Assembly: GCA_030847615.1 (NCBI GenBank)
Contig: JAUMIR010000003.1
Location: 76,766,001 to 76,830,000 of the forward strand
Direction: 5' to 3'
Length of the DNA: 64,000 bases
Origin: Gambelia wislizenii
Lineage: Eukaryota > Chordata > Lepidosauria > Squamata > Crotaphytidae
Shown here: piece after piece, positions 12,014 through 22,992 of the stretch
Position numbering within the stretch: the first letter of the stretch is position 1
Layout: the number at the start of each line of letters is the position of its first letter
Notes under the pieces: model-generated
What the model was told of the DNA's origin: nothing
Database searches by the model: none
Seen by the model: only the letters and a program-made list of their open reading frames with translations
Translations under genes and position numbers: made by a program

Positions 12014-12061
12014 CATGAATTTGAGGGCCTTCTCCTGCACCACCGCCTCAGCGGGGTCCAT
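12014..12061 (-). CDS. BTRC: BTRC exon 1 (first coding exon, residues 1-16)
   Basis: Beta-TrCP1 is the F-box/WD40 receptor of SCF ubiquitin ligases that recognises phosphodegrons such as those of beta-catenin and IkB. Read on the minus strand, ATG at 12061-12059 opens 16 codons, MDPAEAVVQEKALKFM, and the last codon is followed at once by GTGAGG, a good splice donor. This matches the start of vertebrate BTRC as I remember it (one Val/Leu difference). In the mammalian gene the exon 1/2 border falls after this Met, and an isoform skips the next exon. An in-frame TAA lies 60 bases upstream (12121-12119), and the ATG has G at -3 and +4, which supports this start. The F-box and WD40 exons are not in the window; intron 1 runs off the left end. 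The exon lies in a CpG island with a clear promoter. An unrelated gene with the same 16 residues is unlikely, but one short exon is the whole evidence. Confidence 0.86.
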
Positions 12062-12239
12062 AGCCCCCCCGAGCCGCCTCTCCTGCGGCTGCCGCCGTTG
12101 CCCCGCCAGCTCCGGGCCTTAGGCCTCTGGGCCTAGGCCACCCCCACCCCCGGCTCTCACTCTCTCCCCCTCAAGGCAAGGCCGCAGCCGAGCACAGAGG
12201 CAAACAGGAAGCCTCCGTTTTTCCCTCTGCTCGGCTAAA

Positions 12240-12252
12240 TGGGAAATGTAGT
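12240..12252 (-). promoter_or_regulatory. ACTAYRNNNCCCR promoter motif 1
   Basis: The minus strand reads ACTACATTTCCCA, an exact match to ACTAYRNNNCCCR, the promoter motif bound by ZNF143/THAP11. It lies about 180 bp upstream of the BTRC ATG. Confidence 0.65.
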
Positions 12253-12294
12253 CCTAGGCCGTTCTCCCGAGGAGTCTCTAAGAGGACGCCTTGG

Positions 12295-12307
12295 ACTACA
12301 CTTCCCA
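12295..12307 (+). promoter_or_regulatory. ACTAYRNNNCCCR promoter motif 2
   Basis: The plus strand reads ACTACACTTCCCA, an exact match, 43 bp from motif 1 and in opposite orientation. Confidence 0.65.
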
Positions 12308-12393
12308 AGAAGCCCTGCGAAAGAGGAGCCGCGGCCGCCCCTTGCCTCTCGGCGAAACGGTGAAGAAAGCTGGAGTATGTTCGAAAGGGTTGA

Positions 12394-12406
12394 TGGGAGC
12401 TGTAGT
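12394..12406 (-). promoter_or_regulatory. ACTAYRNNNCCCR promoter motif 3
   Basis: The minus strand reads ACTACAGCTCCCA, the third exact match within 170 bp of the same promoter. Confidence 0.6.
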
Positions 12407-12499
12407 TTGCAGAGCAGCTGCGCTGAGGAAGGACTACAGCAGTGGCAAGCGTTGCTTTCTGAGTCTCGACATATTATAGCGACGCGAAAGCTCTGTCTA

Positions 12500-12612
12500 T
12501 GAGAAACCGTGGGATGTAGTGGTTTGAGCACTGGACTACGACTCTAGATACCAGGGTTCGAATCCCCACCATGAAAACTCACTGGGCAAGTCACACTCTC
12601 TCAGCCCTAGAA
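12500..12612 (+). repeat. Sauria-type SINE, head only
   Basis: GGGATGTAGTGGTTTGAG leads to a well-kept B-box, GGGTTCGAATCCCC, then GGGCAAGTCACACTCTCTCAGCC, after which it departs from the family. A matching 3' part lies at 13942-14016 on the same strand, so the element was probably split or rearranged. Confidence 0.75.
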
Positions 12613-12758
12613 TCCCAGCAATAACTTAAGAGATATCTTTAAATAAATATTTTTTTATTATTATTGTGTTATTAGCAAGTCACACACTCTTAGCCCTAGA
12701 ATCCCAGCAGTTTAAAGAGATATCTTTAAATAAATATTTTATTATTGTTGTATTATTA
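12586..12758. repeat. 89-bp tandem duplication
   Basis: GCAAGTCACAC...CCTAGAATCCCAGCA...GAGATATCTTTAAATAAATA at 12586-12674 is repeated at 12675-12758 with small indels. Each unit ends in an ATT-rich run, and one edge lies inside the SINE head. Confidence 0.8.
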
Positions 12759-12944
12759 ATAATAATAATAATTTTTATTTTTTTTCTTTTCCAAATATGT
12801 ATAATTGTAATGTGTAACTTCTAATTTCAGTATAAAGGTGTAAATATAATGTTCATTGGAAAAGAAAAAAAGAGTGATTATAGTTTGTTTAGATTAAGAG
12901 GAAAATTTATTAGTGTTAGGATAGATAGTTTTATTTTTGTATTA

Positions 12945-13811
12945 GTCTCTCTCTGGCTTTTCTTCACAAATGAAGATTCAGGAAGGACTCATCCCGCACT
13001 TTCTGCAAGCGCGCTGATGACTAAAAAGGCCAATCCAAGATAAACAAGTCCGGTTGCAGAAAGCACAGCAGAAGGTCTCCTTGGGTGATGTTTCCGGGTT
13101 GTGGTTCTTTCTGCGTTGTTGTTTATCTTCAAGACTTGTTCAGCGTGAGTTCTCAAATAAGGCTGCAGCATTGTGGATAGTGTGTCTCCATGCCTCCCGA
13201 TGTGAGGCCAGGGCGGACCATTGTTGGTGATCAATTTGGCCGAGCCTGAGATGTTTCAGGGAGTCCTTGTATCGCTTTTTTGGAGCGCCCCTCTTATGCT
13301 GACCCATGGCGAGCTCACCGTAGAGTACTATTTTTGGGAGGCGGTGGTCCTCCATCCTAGAAACGTGCCCTGCCCAGCACAGCTGTGTTCTCAATATCAT
13401 GGCCTCAATGCTGGTGATCCCTGCTTGCTCAAGGACAGCAACATTCGTCACATAGTCAGTCCAGTGTATATTTAGGATTGTGTGTATACAGCGCTGATGA
13501 AAGCGTTCGAAGTGTTGTAAGTGGTGGCGATAGGTGACCCATGTTTCAGACCCGTAAAGGAGTATAGACAGTACAATGGCTCTATACACACTGATTTTTG
13601 TGCTTCGCCTCAGGTGTTTATTACTCCAGAATCTTTTGTAAAGTCTTCCAAATGTGCTATATGCCTTTGCTAATCTGTGATCAATCTCTTTGTCAATCTT
13701 GGCATCTGAGGAGATGATCTTCCCAGGTAGGTGAACTGCTGAACGGACTTACGCACATATTTGCCGACGGCAATGTGGGGATGGTGGTGTCCATCCTGTG
13801 GTGCAGGCTGG
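12945..13811 (-). mobile_element. 5'-truncated GA-tail LINE, copy 2
   Basis: Minus-strand ORF2 C-terminal part, 867 bp. The frame at 13140-13589 holds the segments SILLYGSETWVTYRHH and QAGITSIEAMILRTQL and stops at a TGA after LFENSR where sister copies read through. The 3' hairpin here is CTTCA-TTTG-TGAAG, with both partners of one stem pair changed relative to CTTCG-TTTG-CGAAG. The tail is a short (CT)n on plus. No clear target duplication. Confidence 0.85.
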
Positions 13812-13941
13812 TTAGTAAGAAAAGAGGAAAACATTTTTATTTATTTTTTTGGCGTTATTTTTACGGCCTTTTGCGGTCGGGTGTATTTTTCAGTAGAATG
13901 GTCTTACTTCAATAAAAAAATTCCTAATCCCCCAAAATTCC

Positions 13942-14016
13942 TAGAAAACCCTGTGAAAGATTCACCTTAGGGTTGCCATCAGTCAGAAACAACTTGAAGG
14001 CACACAACACCAACAA
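13942..14016 (+). repeat. Sauria-type SINE, tail only
   Basis: AGAAAACCCTGTG...CCTTAGGGTTGCCATCAGTC...ACTTGAAGGCACACAACACC is the 3' half of the family. It probably belongs with the head at 12500-12612. Confidence 0.75.
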
Positions 14017-14089
14017 TTCTGTGTGCATGTTCCCTTACGTCACCTATCGACCAGTTCCTCTTTCAATGTTAAAGAAAGATTCAATTGCC

Positions 14090-14093
<4 letters not shown>

Positions 14094-14128
<35 letters not shown>

Positions 14129-14347
14129 CCCGCATGCCTTTTAAGTTGCCTGTTGACTTATGGTGACCCTATGAATTTCAAAGAGTTTTTTTTTTAATTA
14201 GGCGAGGAATACTCAGAGGTGGGCTTGCTAGTTCCTTCCCCTGAAATATAGCTTACATCACCTGTTATTCATTGGTGATCTCCCATCCAAGTACTAACCA
14301 GAGCTGACCCTGCTTAGCTTCCAAGATCAGATGGATCTTACGCTCCC
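14094..14347 (-). repeat. 5S rRNA-derived SINE, copy 2
   Basis: In reverse it reads GATCTTGGAAGCTAAGCAGG, GTTAGTACTTGGATGGGAGA, the SINE body and a Bov-B-like tail, ending in (CA)n (14094-14127 as GT). The 45 bp beyond the microsatellite are shared with the copy at 27222. Confidence 0.87.
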
Positions 14348-15640
14348 ATAATAAGGTTTCTTGCCTGGAAACTTGCTGTGGACCAGCACCAGTCCATAGC
14401 AAGTGGACTTTGAGTGGCACTAGCTTACGGGAATCCCAAAAGCAGGGAATGAGTGGAATGGCATCCTTCTTTTTCCCCAGTAATTGATATTGAGAAGCAA
14501 TAGGTCTTTGATGTGGGAGGCAATAGCCCTCAAGACTCATTGATAGAGCTAGCCTCCGTGAAGAAATAATAGCAAAACCACCACACCAGTCCAAGCAGAA
14601 GAACAGCCACTTCTATTAATATACTTGCCCTCTTCCTCTGGATAGTGGAAAGAACTGAATCCAGCATTGTTGCTCAAACAAATAGGGAAGTGGCTGCTCC
14701 TTGTTTAGGCAAGCAAACAAAAAACAGTGGCAAATCACAGCTGCCGCCACCACTCAATTGCTCATCTTTTCCTCCTGGGTGGCATGGAAGATTGGCCCTC
14801 ACTCAGTCAGCCTTTCCTTTTGAATGCTGCAACAGCCACTGGCCAACTAAAACGGCAGAGATGGTGCCAAGTGCCACTGCTTGGCCATCACCTCAGGTAA
14901 GCAAGCAATATAAAAGAAGATGCAAAGCACAGCAAGCTGCCTCTGTTCCTTCTGGGCAGCTCAGAAAGTCTAGTCCCAATTTATACGTCACCCAGAAAGA
15001 AGGTAGAGATGTCTGCTATTGCTCCTTGCAGGTGCTTTCGTTGTTTGCCTGCCCATTCAAACAAATGAGATGCAGAGGCAATTGCAAGGAGCAGCATCCA
15101 CCATAAGAGATGTAATTTTTTTCTGGAAATTTTGAAACTGGTGGCGGGGGGAGGAGGTTCTGGGGGGAAATGGACATTTCAGAAAAATTGGGAAAATGTG
15201 ATATTAGTACACTTTATAGATTGCAAATCACTCTGTTTCTTTAGGAACATTAAGTGTATTGTGTATAACTCGGTCTGGCATAAAATCATCTTCTTTGGTA
15301 TATTAAAAATACGAATTTATTCAGACAATAGTTACAAATTGAATGTACTTTTTAAAAAACTTCTGGTTTTTCTTACGTATGAAGCAACAAAGTCCAAACT
15401 CTAAGGAACAACTGAATTTTAAGGAATCTCTTTATGTGCGCATGTGTTTTTCAGTTTTTTGAGGAACAGGTATAAAGCAAAAGAGGAAGAGAAAGAGAGA
15501 GAAGAAACCATGATCATTAGTTAAACAAAGAAAAATATTTTGTCTCCTCTAATCTTTCTTAGTGTCAAACAGATATAAAGTAGTCACTCCCATAAAAGGG
15601 CATGAGAAAAGGAAACCAAAATCAGGAACTACAATTATCT
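14348..15640. other. Intergenic DNA, no recognised element
   Basis: The 153-codon frame at 14645-15106 has no domain I recognise and is probably chance. No repeat recognised. Confidence 0.5.
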
Positions 15641-15782
15641 CATAGAATCATAGAGTTGGAAGAGACCACAAGGACCATCCAGTCCAACCCCCTGCCATGC
15701 AGGAATACACAATCAAATCATTTCTGAGAGATGTCCATCCAGCCTCTGTTTAAAAACCTCCAAAGAAGGAGATACACTACAT
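15641..15782 (-). repeat. CR1 LINE 3' end
   Basis: CATAGAATCATAGAGTTGGA and CCAGTCCAACCCCCTGCCA are the reverse complement of the CR1 3' terminus. The element continues about 140 bp upstream. Confidence 0.85.
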
Positions 15783-18711
15783 AGTCTTATTCTACATTGT
15801 TTTTAGAAGTAAATTTGGGGGAATAAATGTATGAGTACCTTATTTTAAATATTTTATTCATTACTCTAAAACAAAATATGCCATAATCCATGATATTTCC
15901 ATTTTTCCAATGAGGGGAACAAAGAGTTCAGGAAAAAAGAGGGTGACTTTCCTTTCTAACTTTTCCAATGGTGGGGAGCTTCACGTCTCACTACATCTTC
16001 TCACTACTCCCCCCCTCCATAGGGTAATGGGGATCATTGGGCCTGCTGTATCTCCCACGGAGAGACATGGCAGTTAATGCTCTCCACCTGTACTGCTTGA
16101 TTACCCACTCAGAGAACCATTAGACAGGGGCAGTTGCAAGAGCAGCTCTTGCTTCCACTGGCTCCTTCTGGGTGGTGTAGCTGGAAATGTATGTCCAGTA
16201 CAGGAACAAAGGAAGGGATGAAGGTAGTTAAAATGCGGGGCTACCAAGGACATGTTGGTGTGGGGGCTCCAAAAAGCTGGAACTTCCCACGAGAGCTGTG
16301 ATATTATTGTAAAACAGCTTTACAGGTAAGTCTGTCGAAATCCAGTCCAAAAAAGAAATCTAGTCTGCCTGTGTCCGCATGCATACATTAGCCATTTCTG
16401 AACAAATGAGATAACACAAAGACTACATTTAAAGCTATGAAACACATGTGACCACATGCCACACAGAAATTAAGAAATAATGGACACTATATTACTTCAT
16501 GGTAAGTGCTGGAAAACAGAAAAGAGACTTAATTGTACAGTCCTGTGTAGCAGCAGCATCAGTATTCACAGCCCACCCAGTGTAATGGGACTTATTTCTG
16601 GGAAGAGTAAATAGCATCCTAAGCCCTTCCTAGAACATTTTAAAGCCTGGCATCTTTAAAATTCTGATTCCGCTTATCTGAGAAAAATGGCCCTGCTCCA
16701 TGAGCAGGGGTGTTTTTGTTTTTAGATCTGTTGCTTTGAATAAAGCAAGGAGCAAGCCTTTTCCATCCTCCTTTTCAAAAGCTATATGTTGCATATACCC
16801 ATATGCCATATGGCTTTCATGCCATGATTGGACTACTAAGCAAACCTAAAGAAATTGGGATGCTCCCCAGCTCTACCACCCCACAACCAGATACTAAGGT
16901 ACAGTATTTTGTTTCAACTGTTGACAATGATAGATTATAGAAAGTGCAAAATATGACAGCCTAAAAGCAATTAGATCATTTTATTAGTATCAGTAGTGCC
17001 AATAGAATATAGGACAGTTGACAGAGCAGCAAAACAAAACTAAGTCCTCATTCTTGAAGCGATTATAATTTAAATTTTGTTAGTGGGGAATAAGACATAA
17101 CAGGGAGATGAAAGGAAAGGAAAGTCATGTTTAACCAAAGAAGAAAGAGGGAAGGTGTGGCAGAAGCCAAAAAATAAGGGAAGATTATAAGTGGATGCAA
17201 GCACCCACCCTTTGCACTTTATTTCATCTGGCAGGTGCATCTAGAGGACATGGGTTCAAATGTGAAGGCACCCATGTACTAATTGGCCTTGGGCAGGTTG
17301 CTATCTTCTTGCTCAGCCCACTTGTCAAATCAGAGTAGAACTGATACGGTATGCTGCCAAAGGTTTTTCTCATAATGAACAAGATACTCTAATGCACTCT
17401 GTTGGATAAAAATATTAAATAATATTGCTTCCAAAAATTATTTACAATCTGTCTTTTAAATTATTATCACTATACCCTGTTGTCCTCAAAATGTATGATT
17501 TTGTTAATTCCAGCCTCATAGCAGTGGAACATTTTCTGAAGATCACTTGTTGATTTATATTGCCTTAACTGAATTAATTGAGAAGGATGTAATGGTTAAA
17601 AGTATTAATACCCAATCAACCACTGCAACCTCTCCATTCCTTCTAATCCTTATACAGGATTATTGTCGTGCCAACCACTGCCTCCATTGCTGAATGGTAA
17701 ACCAAGTTTTATGTAAATCCAGCTGATTCAGTAGATCTACTCTATTCAGAACTGGCAACTGGATGTAGGTCATCAAATATATCAAGCAGTCTGGCTACTC
17801 AAAAATCATTATGTAAAGAGTACATTTTTTTTTAAATGAAGAAACTTCTCTTATAATACATATGTGACACAGGACACAAAAACTTTACTGAGTGTTCTCC
17901 CTTTTCCAAAATCCTCTTAAGAATTTCAGGCCCCAGGTAGGAACACCTGCTGCTTCCCCAGCAAAATGGAATACCTGCCATGTTATCTAGAAGCAGATGT
18001 AACTGTCTGGTCAGGATCGATGAAAGTATTCTAGTGAAATTATCACATGGAACATCTGTGACAACAGCGAGTCTTCCTTGGATTAATCTAGGGATGCATC
18101 TGTAATGCCTGGCAAACAGAAGAATATGTGTTGTATAATGAGACATGAAAAATCCAAGATGACTTCTGTGTTAAAAATAATAATTCAGAAAATACTCCCT
18201 TCATTATCTTTCCCTATATTTGTATTTAGCCCAACTCTTATACAGGGCTACATGTTTGGAAAGCCTAGCTTTTCTGCCACAGAATCCTGACTCACTGACT
18301 AAAAGGATGTTCAAAAGCCTATTTTTAAGCTATTGTATGGTTAGAATAATAAAATTGCCTACCTTCAGGGATTTCTTCCTACCTCTACTCATTTGCCAAG
18401 GAATTCCCCCCAACACATACTGACTGCACTGCGGGAAATTCTCAGATCATGTTGAAAACTGGCTAGAGTTTTCGGGCCTCACTGTCACCTACTGTGAACT
18501 CATACAACAAAATGCATTATGTAACACATTCAACACTCCCCAGCAGTTTTGCATTGCAGGGGAGGATCCATAGAAAAGGCCAAGATGTCTTTCCGTTTAA
18601 TTTGTCTACCATTACAGATCTTCTCATTGAGGATCCCCAGACTTACTTGAAAAGATTTCTAGAGTTCTAGGAATACAGTTTGAAAACTGTAGCACTATAA
18701 TACTGGATGTC
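15783..18711. other. Intergenic DNA, mostly unassigned
   Basis: About 2.9 kb without a recognised gene. A weak tRNA-SINE-like trace lies at 17226-17340 (GGTTCAAATGTGAAGG, GGCCTTGGGCAGG). The 104-codon minus frame at 17832-18146 shows no domain. Confidence 0.45.
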
Positions 18712-19358
18712 AAAAGCAGGTTTAATGCTGAACATTAAGAAAGGAAAAATAATGACCAGGGAGGAAGCTGAAATAGTGAAAATTTTCCCATTTCTTGGAT
18801 CAATCATAGACCAGAGCAGAGATTGCAACATGAAATCAGAAAAAGACTGACAAGATCATAAAATCCAGAGATATAGCACTGAGCACTAAAGTCAGGATCA
18901 CTGAAGCCATCATTGTTCCCATCACCATATATGGATGTGAGAGCTGGACAGTGAAGAAAGCTGATAGAAAGAGAATCAAAGAGAAAGAGAATCAGTTGAA
19001 ATGTGGTGTTGGAGAAGAGTGCTGAAGATACTGTGGATGGCTAAAACAAACAAACAAATGGATCTTAGAATAGATCAAGCCAGAACTCTCACTAGAAATC
19101 AAGATGACTAAACTGAGGCTGTCATACTTCAGTCACATCATGAAAAGACACGGCTCATTAAAAAAGCCAATAATGCTAGGAAAGGTGGAGGAAAAAAGAA
19201 AGGAAGGCCACATACCATATGGATAGACTAAATCAGAGAGGCCACAGGGCTGAACCTACAAGATCTGAGCAGGGCAGTAGAAAACAGGGGGTCTTCAAGA
19301 TGTCTCATTCATGGGGTCACCGTGACTCAAAGTCAACTCAAAGGCAGTTAACAACAAA
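18712..19358 (+). mobile_element. Bov-B (RTE) LINE 3' end
   Basis: Diagnostic blocks in order: TGCTGAACATTAAGAAAGGA, ACTAAAGTCAGGATCA, ATATGGATGTGAGAGCTGGA, TGACTAAACTGAGGCTGTCA, CAATAATGCTAGGAAAGGT, GATCTGAGCAGGGCAGTAG and the terminus GGGGTCACCGTGACTCAAAG. The frame is broken. The terminus is the apparent source of the tails on the SINEs in this window. Confidence 0.88.
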
Positions 19359-19369
19359 AATTATTTTTA

Positions 19370-20560
19370 ATTGTGTTTCTGTTTTCTGTGTCTTTTAATG
19401 TATCAAATAGGGATCCAGCCTGTGTTGGATGGGGTCACACTCACCCTGAAATTTCAGGTTTGCAGCTGGGTGTGCTCCTCGACTCAGATCTGAGCCTGGA
19501 TGCTCAGGTTTCAGCTGTGGCCAGGAGTGCACGTGCACAGTTAAAACTAGTGCGCCAGCTGCACCAGTTCCTTGACAATTTGGATCTGGCTATGGTGACA
19601 CATTCCTTGATTACATCCTGTTTGGACTACTGCAATGCATTCTATGTAGGGTTGTCTTTGGAAACTGTTTGGAAACTTCAGTGGGTCCAAAATGCTGTGG
19701 CCAGGCTGTTGTGGCTACAGGGATCATAAAACTCCCCTGCTGAAATAGTTGCACTGGCTACCAGTCTGTTTCTGGGCAGAATTCAAAGTGCTTTGAATTC
19801 AGATTCAACGTTTTGACTTTTAAAGCCCTTAACGGCTTGAGTCCAGGCTATCTGAAAGAATGTATCTCCTCATATAAGCCAGCCTGAGTGTTAAGATCAG
19901 CAGGGGAGGGCTTTCTCTCAGTCCCACCACTTTTGCAGGTGCAATTGGTGAGGACTCCGGAGAGAACTTTCCCCGTGGCTGCTCCCAGACTGTGGAACTC
20001 CCTTCCACAGGTGGTCCAGTTGTTCCCCTCCCTGCTTTCTTTTTGCCAGCAGGTGAAGACATTTTTATTTAGGCAGGCTTTTGAAATGTGAGTTTAATTG
20101 GTGTGATGCTTTTAATGTTTGTAAATGTATTGATACTACAGTGGGCCCTTTGTATCCACTGGGGGTTGGGTCCAGGACCCGCTGTGGATACCAAAATCCG
20201 TGGATACTCAAGCCCCATTACAGTATATATGATGGCATAGTAAAATGGTGTCCTTTTATAAAAATGGCAAAATCAAGGTTTGCTTCTTGGGATTTTTTAG
20301 GGGGAGAGAATATTTTCAAGCCATGGATGGTGGAATCCGTGGATGCCAAATCTGTGGATACAGAGGGCTGACTGTATGTTTTTAAACTATGTTGTGTTTC
20401 TAACTTATATAGTTTAATAATGGCAATAATTTAATTCTTTTTTCACTTTTGTAACTTTATAATGTTTTAGTTGTATTTTTTAAATTATTGTAAGCCGCCT
20501 TGAATCCCATCTTGGAAGAAAAAAGGGATATAAATCCAATAAATAAATAAATAAACAAAC
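19370..20560 (+). mobile_element. L2 LINE, C-terminal ORF2 and 3' UTR
   Basis: Translates to L2-type segments: LGVLLDSDLSLDAQVSAVAR, ITSCLDYCNAFYVGL and later FPVAAPRLWNSLP. Frameshifts separate them. The 3' UTR ends GGGATATAAATCCAATAAAT. It is split by the MITE at 20139-20374. Confidence 0.88.
20139..20374. mobile_element. Tigger-type MITE nested in L2
   Basis: The left end CAGTGGGCCCTTTGTATCCA and the reverse complement of the right end, CAGTCAGCCCTCTGTATCCA, are inverted. TA lies on both sides (20137-20138 and 20375-20376), as for Tc1/mariner-class insertions. 236 bp, no transposase. Confidence 0.88.
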
Positions 20561-21559
20561 CCTGTTATGTGTGTTTCGTATGTGTAAGAGCAGATACCTT
20601 TGAGTAGTGGGAGTGTTTCTAGATGTATTCATTATAAACATATGGTTAATTTATCAGTACCATTTTTCAATCATCTGCGCAACAGAGGAATGGGCTATAT
20701 TTTAGTGGTGAAAGAAAAGGTGACCATTGTACTTCTACAGTTATCTCAAGAGAAATCTAAATAATATGATGATTTTTACAACAGGGTATCACTCAATGCC
20801 ACAGCTCTTGTCATTCTTGGGGTATGTTCAATATTAATAGCCAATGGCAATAATTAGTTCAACAAGGAATACTTGCCACTTGATTTTTAAGTGAAGACGT
20901 CCAGACCAATAAGTATACCTCCCCTGGTTAAATAGTGTACTTTGACTTTCTGTGTCTCAGTGTCCATTTTAGAAAGTTGTATGATTGATCCTGGAATCAC
21001 TGGATAATTTCCATTACCACAGTTCCTTTAGGCCTTATTGCCTGAATTATAATATTTAAATAGTAATAAGCATGATTTAAAATTAAATTTGCAGGCCTAT
21101 CATCTGCATGCATTCAGACTTATTACTATCCTCACAGGCAGCTCCTTCTGCTAATTTTTTTCCAGCCTGAAATGGGAAATAAAGGGAGTAGAATGAGGAG
21201 GAAGAAGCAGGTAATAAGATAGTTTCTTGCAATGCTTATGGTGAGGGGGCAGTGTTAATTGTTGTGCCCATGTAGTTAGAGCTAAATATAAAATACAGGG
21301 CTTACTGAATTATAAAGGAGGCAAATGATTTCATAAAGTGGGTAATTTGAATAAGCAGGGGAGGGAACATGTCACTTACACTTTTGGAGCAACTAAAAAC
21401 AAAAATAGAACAAGAAAAATGCAAAGTAAAAGGAGAAGTGCATATGTAACGATCAGAAGACTCAATAGTTTCTGAGAGTAGGGAGGCTATAAATCTAATT
21501 TTGGTCTCAACGTGTAGATACTGGTGTTCTGAAAAAATAATAAAAATTCAAAACAAACT
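20561..21559. other. Intergenic DNA, no recognised element
   Basis: AT-rich; nothing recognised. Confidence 0.5.
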
Positions 21560-22640
21560 GGAGCCCAAAGAGGTGGCTCAAAATATCATAGATCACAAGG
21601 TTTGCCAAGATGTTATTTCAGACAAGCTGGTAAAATGTGGCCTGGATGCTAGTACTGTGTGATGGGTAGACAGACAGAAACCAAAGAATCTTCACCAATG
21701 GTTTGTCGTTATCTTCAGGAGAAATGACAAGCAGGGCACTGCAGAGGTCTGTCCTGGCCCAGTGTTGTTCAACACCTTTATAAATGACTTGGATGAGAAA
21801 AGAGGGGGCATGTTAATCAACTTGTAGATGATACCAAACAATAAGGAATAGTTTAGAAGACAGAATCAGGATTCAATATGATCCTAACAGATTGGGGAAC
21901 TAAGCCAAAACTAACTGAATGAATTTCAACAGGTATAAACATATGATGCTACATTTAGGCAGGAAAAAATCAGATGCACAAATATAGGGTGGGTGACTCC
22001 TGACTTCACAGCAGTATGCACATAAAGGACTGAGGGGTCTTTGTAGACCATAGATTAAACATGAGTCATTATCATAGTGTGGCACCAGGAAATGCCAATG
22101 CAATTCTAGACTTCATCAATAGAACCAATGTCTAGATAAGTAATAGTTCCACTTGGAGTACTATGCCCAGTCCTGGGCACCACAGTTTAAAGAAAGATAT
22201 CAAATGAGTTCAGAGAAGATTGACCAAGATGGCAAAAAGTCTAGAAACCAAAAAATAAAATAAAATCCTATGAGGAATGGTTTAGAAAATTGGTTATGTT
22301 TAGCCTGGAGAAGACTGAGAAACAGTATGCTACTTATTTTAAAATATCAGAAGGGCTGTCATTTGGAAGATGGAGCAATCTTGATATCTGCTGATCTAGA
22401 GGGCAGGACTTGAGCCAGTGGATTCCAGTTGAATCTAATGATTAAGAATAATTTTCTAATGGTAAGAGCTGATCAACAATGAAACATACTAACTTGGAAG
22501 GTGATGGACTCTTTTTCATTATATAGGTTTAAACAAAGTTTGCATGGACAACTGTTAGCAATGCTTTAGCTGTTGATCTATGCATGCCAAGGACTTGAAA
22601 TTCATGGGTTCTCTGCAACTCTGTGTTTCTGTAACTTCTT
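21560..22640 (+). mobile_element. CR1 LINE, ORF2 end and 3' region
   Basis: CR1 landmarks in order: CCAGTGTTGTTCAACACCTT, ATAAATGACTTGGATGAGAA, TGGAGTACTATGCCCAGTCC, TTTAGCCTGGAGAAGACTGA, GAAGGGCTGTCATTTGGAAG and GAAGGTGATGGACTC. Many frameshifts and stops; an old copy. Confidence 0.83.
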
Positions 22641-22992
22641 GAATCCTGTTTTTCAGTCATATTATCAGCTTTGTACAGCTGTTATAACCCTGTGCATTTT
22701 TCTTGCCTTTGTTTTGCAGACCCTTGACTGAAATCCTTGAGAGTAAAGTATAGAGGGAGAGGCAGTTATTGTAGCTTTGAGACCTGAAGGGTCAACAGTT
22801 CAAATGATACATAGCTTTGGCACACCACTCACTGTCAAACTCATCCCACCACTCTGATGTACACACATACCATAGAAGTATTAATAATAATATCTCCACT
22901 TCAAGGTTTGAAAAAATTACTGAGATCATGTATCTTAGCCTTGAGGGTACTCACACTGAGCATGAAGCTGAAGGGATGCTGAACTGAGCTTG

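Larger units (their letters stand above)
11790..12480 (-). promoter_or_regulatory. BTRC: CpG island and promoter of BTRC
   Basis: This is a sharp rise in G+C and CpG content against the AT-rich surroundings, with motifs such as GCGGCCGC-like runs, CCGCCGTTGCC and CGCGCCGG. It spans the first coding exon, the 5' UTR (12062 to roughly 12180-12230) and about 250 bp upstream. There is no TATA box near the expected start, so it looks like a dispersed housekeeping-type promoter. Three ZNF143/THAP11-type motifs and an ETS-like CAGGAAGC (about 12205) lie on the upstream side. The transcription start itself cannot be read from the sequence. Confidence 0.8.

Noticed and set aside
12500..12612. tRNA gene suggested by intact B-box GGTTCGAATCC
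   Set aside because: No cloverleaf; the sequence is the head of a dispersed SINE family with seven copies in the window.
13140..13475. Antisense frame in LINE copy 2 (and its equals at 30389 and 34392) as a conserved protein
   Set aside because: It is the complementary reading of the LINE ORF; conservation follows from the sense frame.
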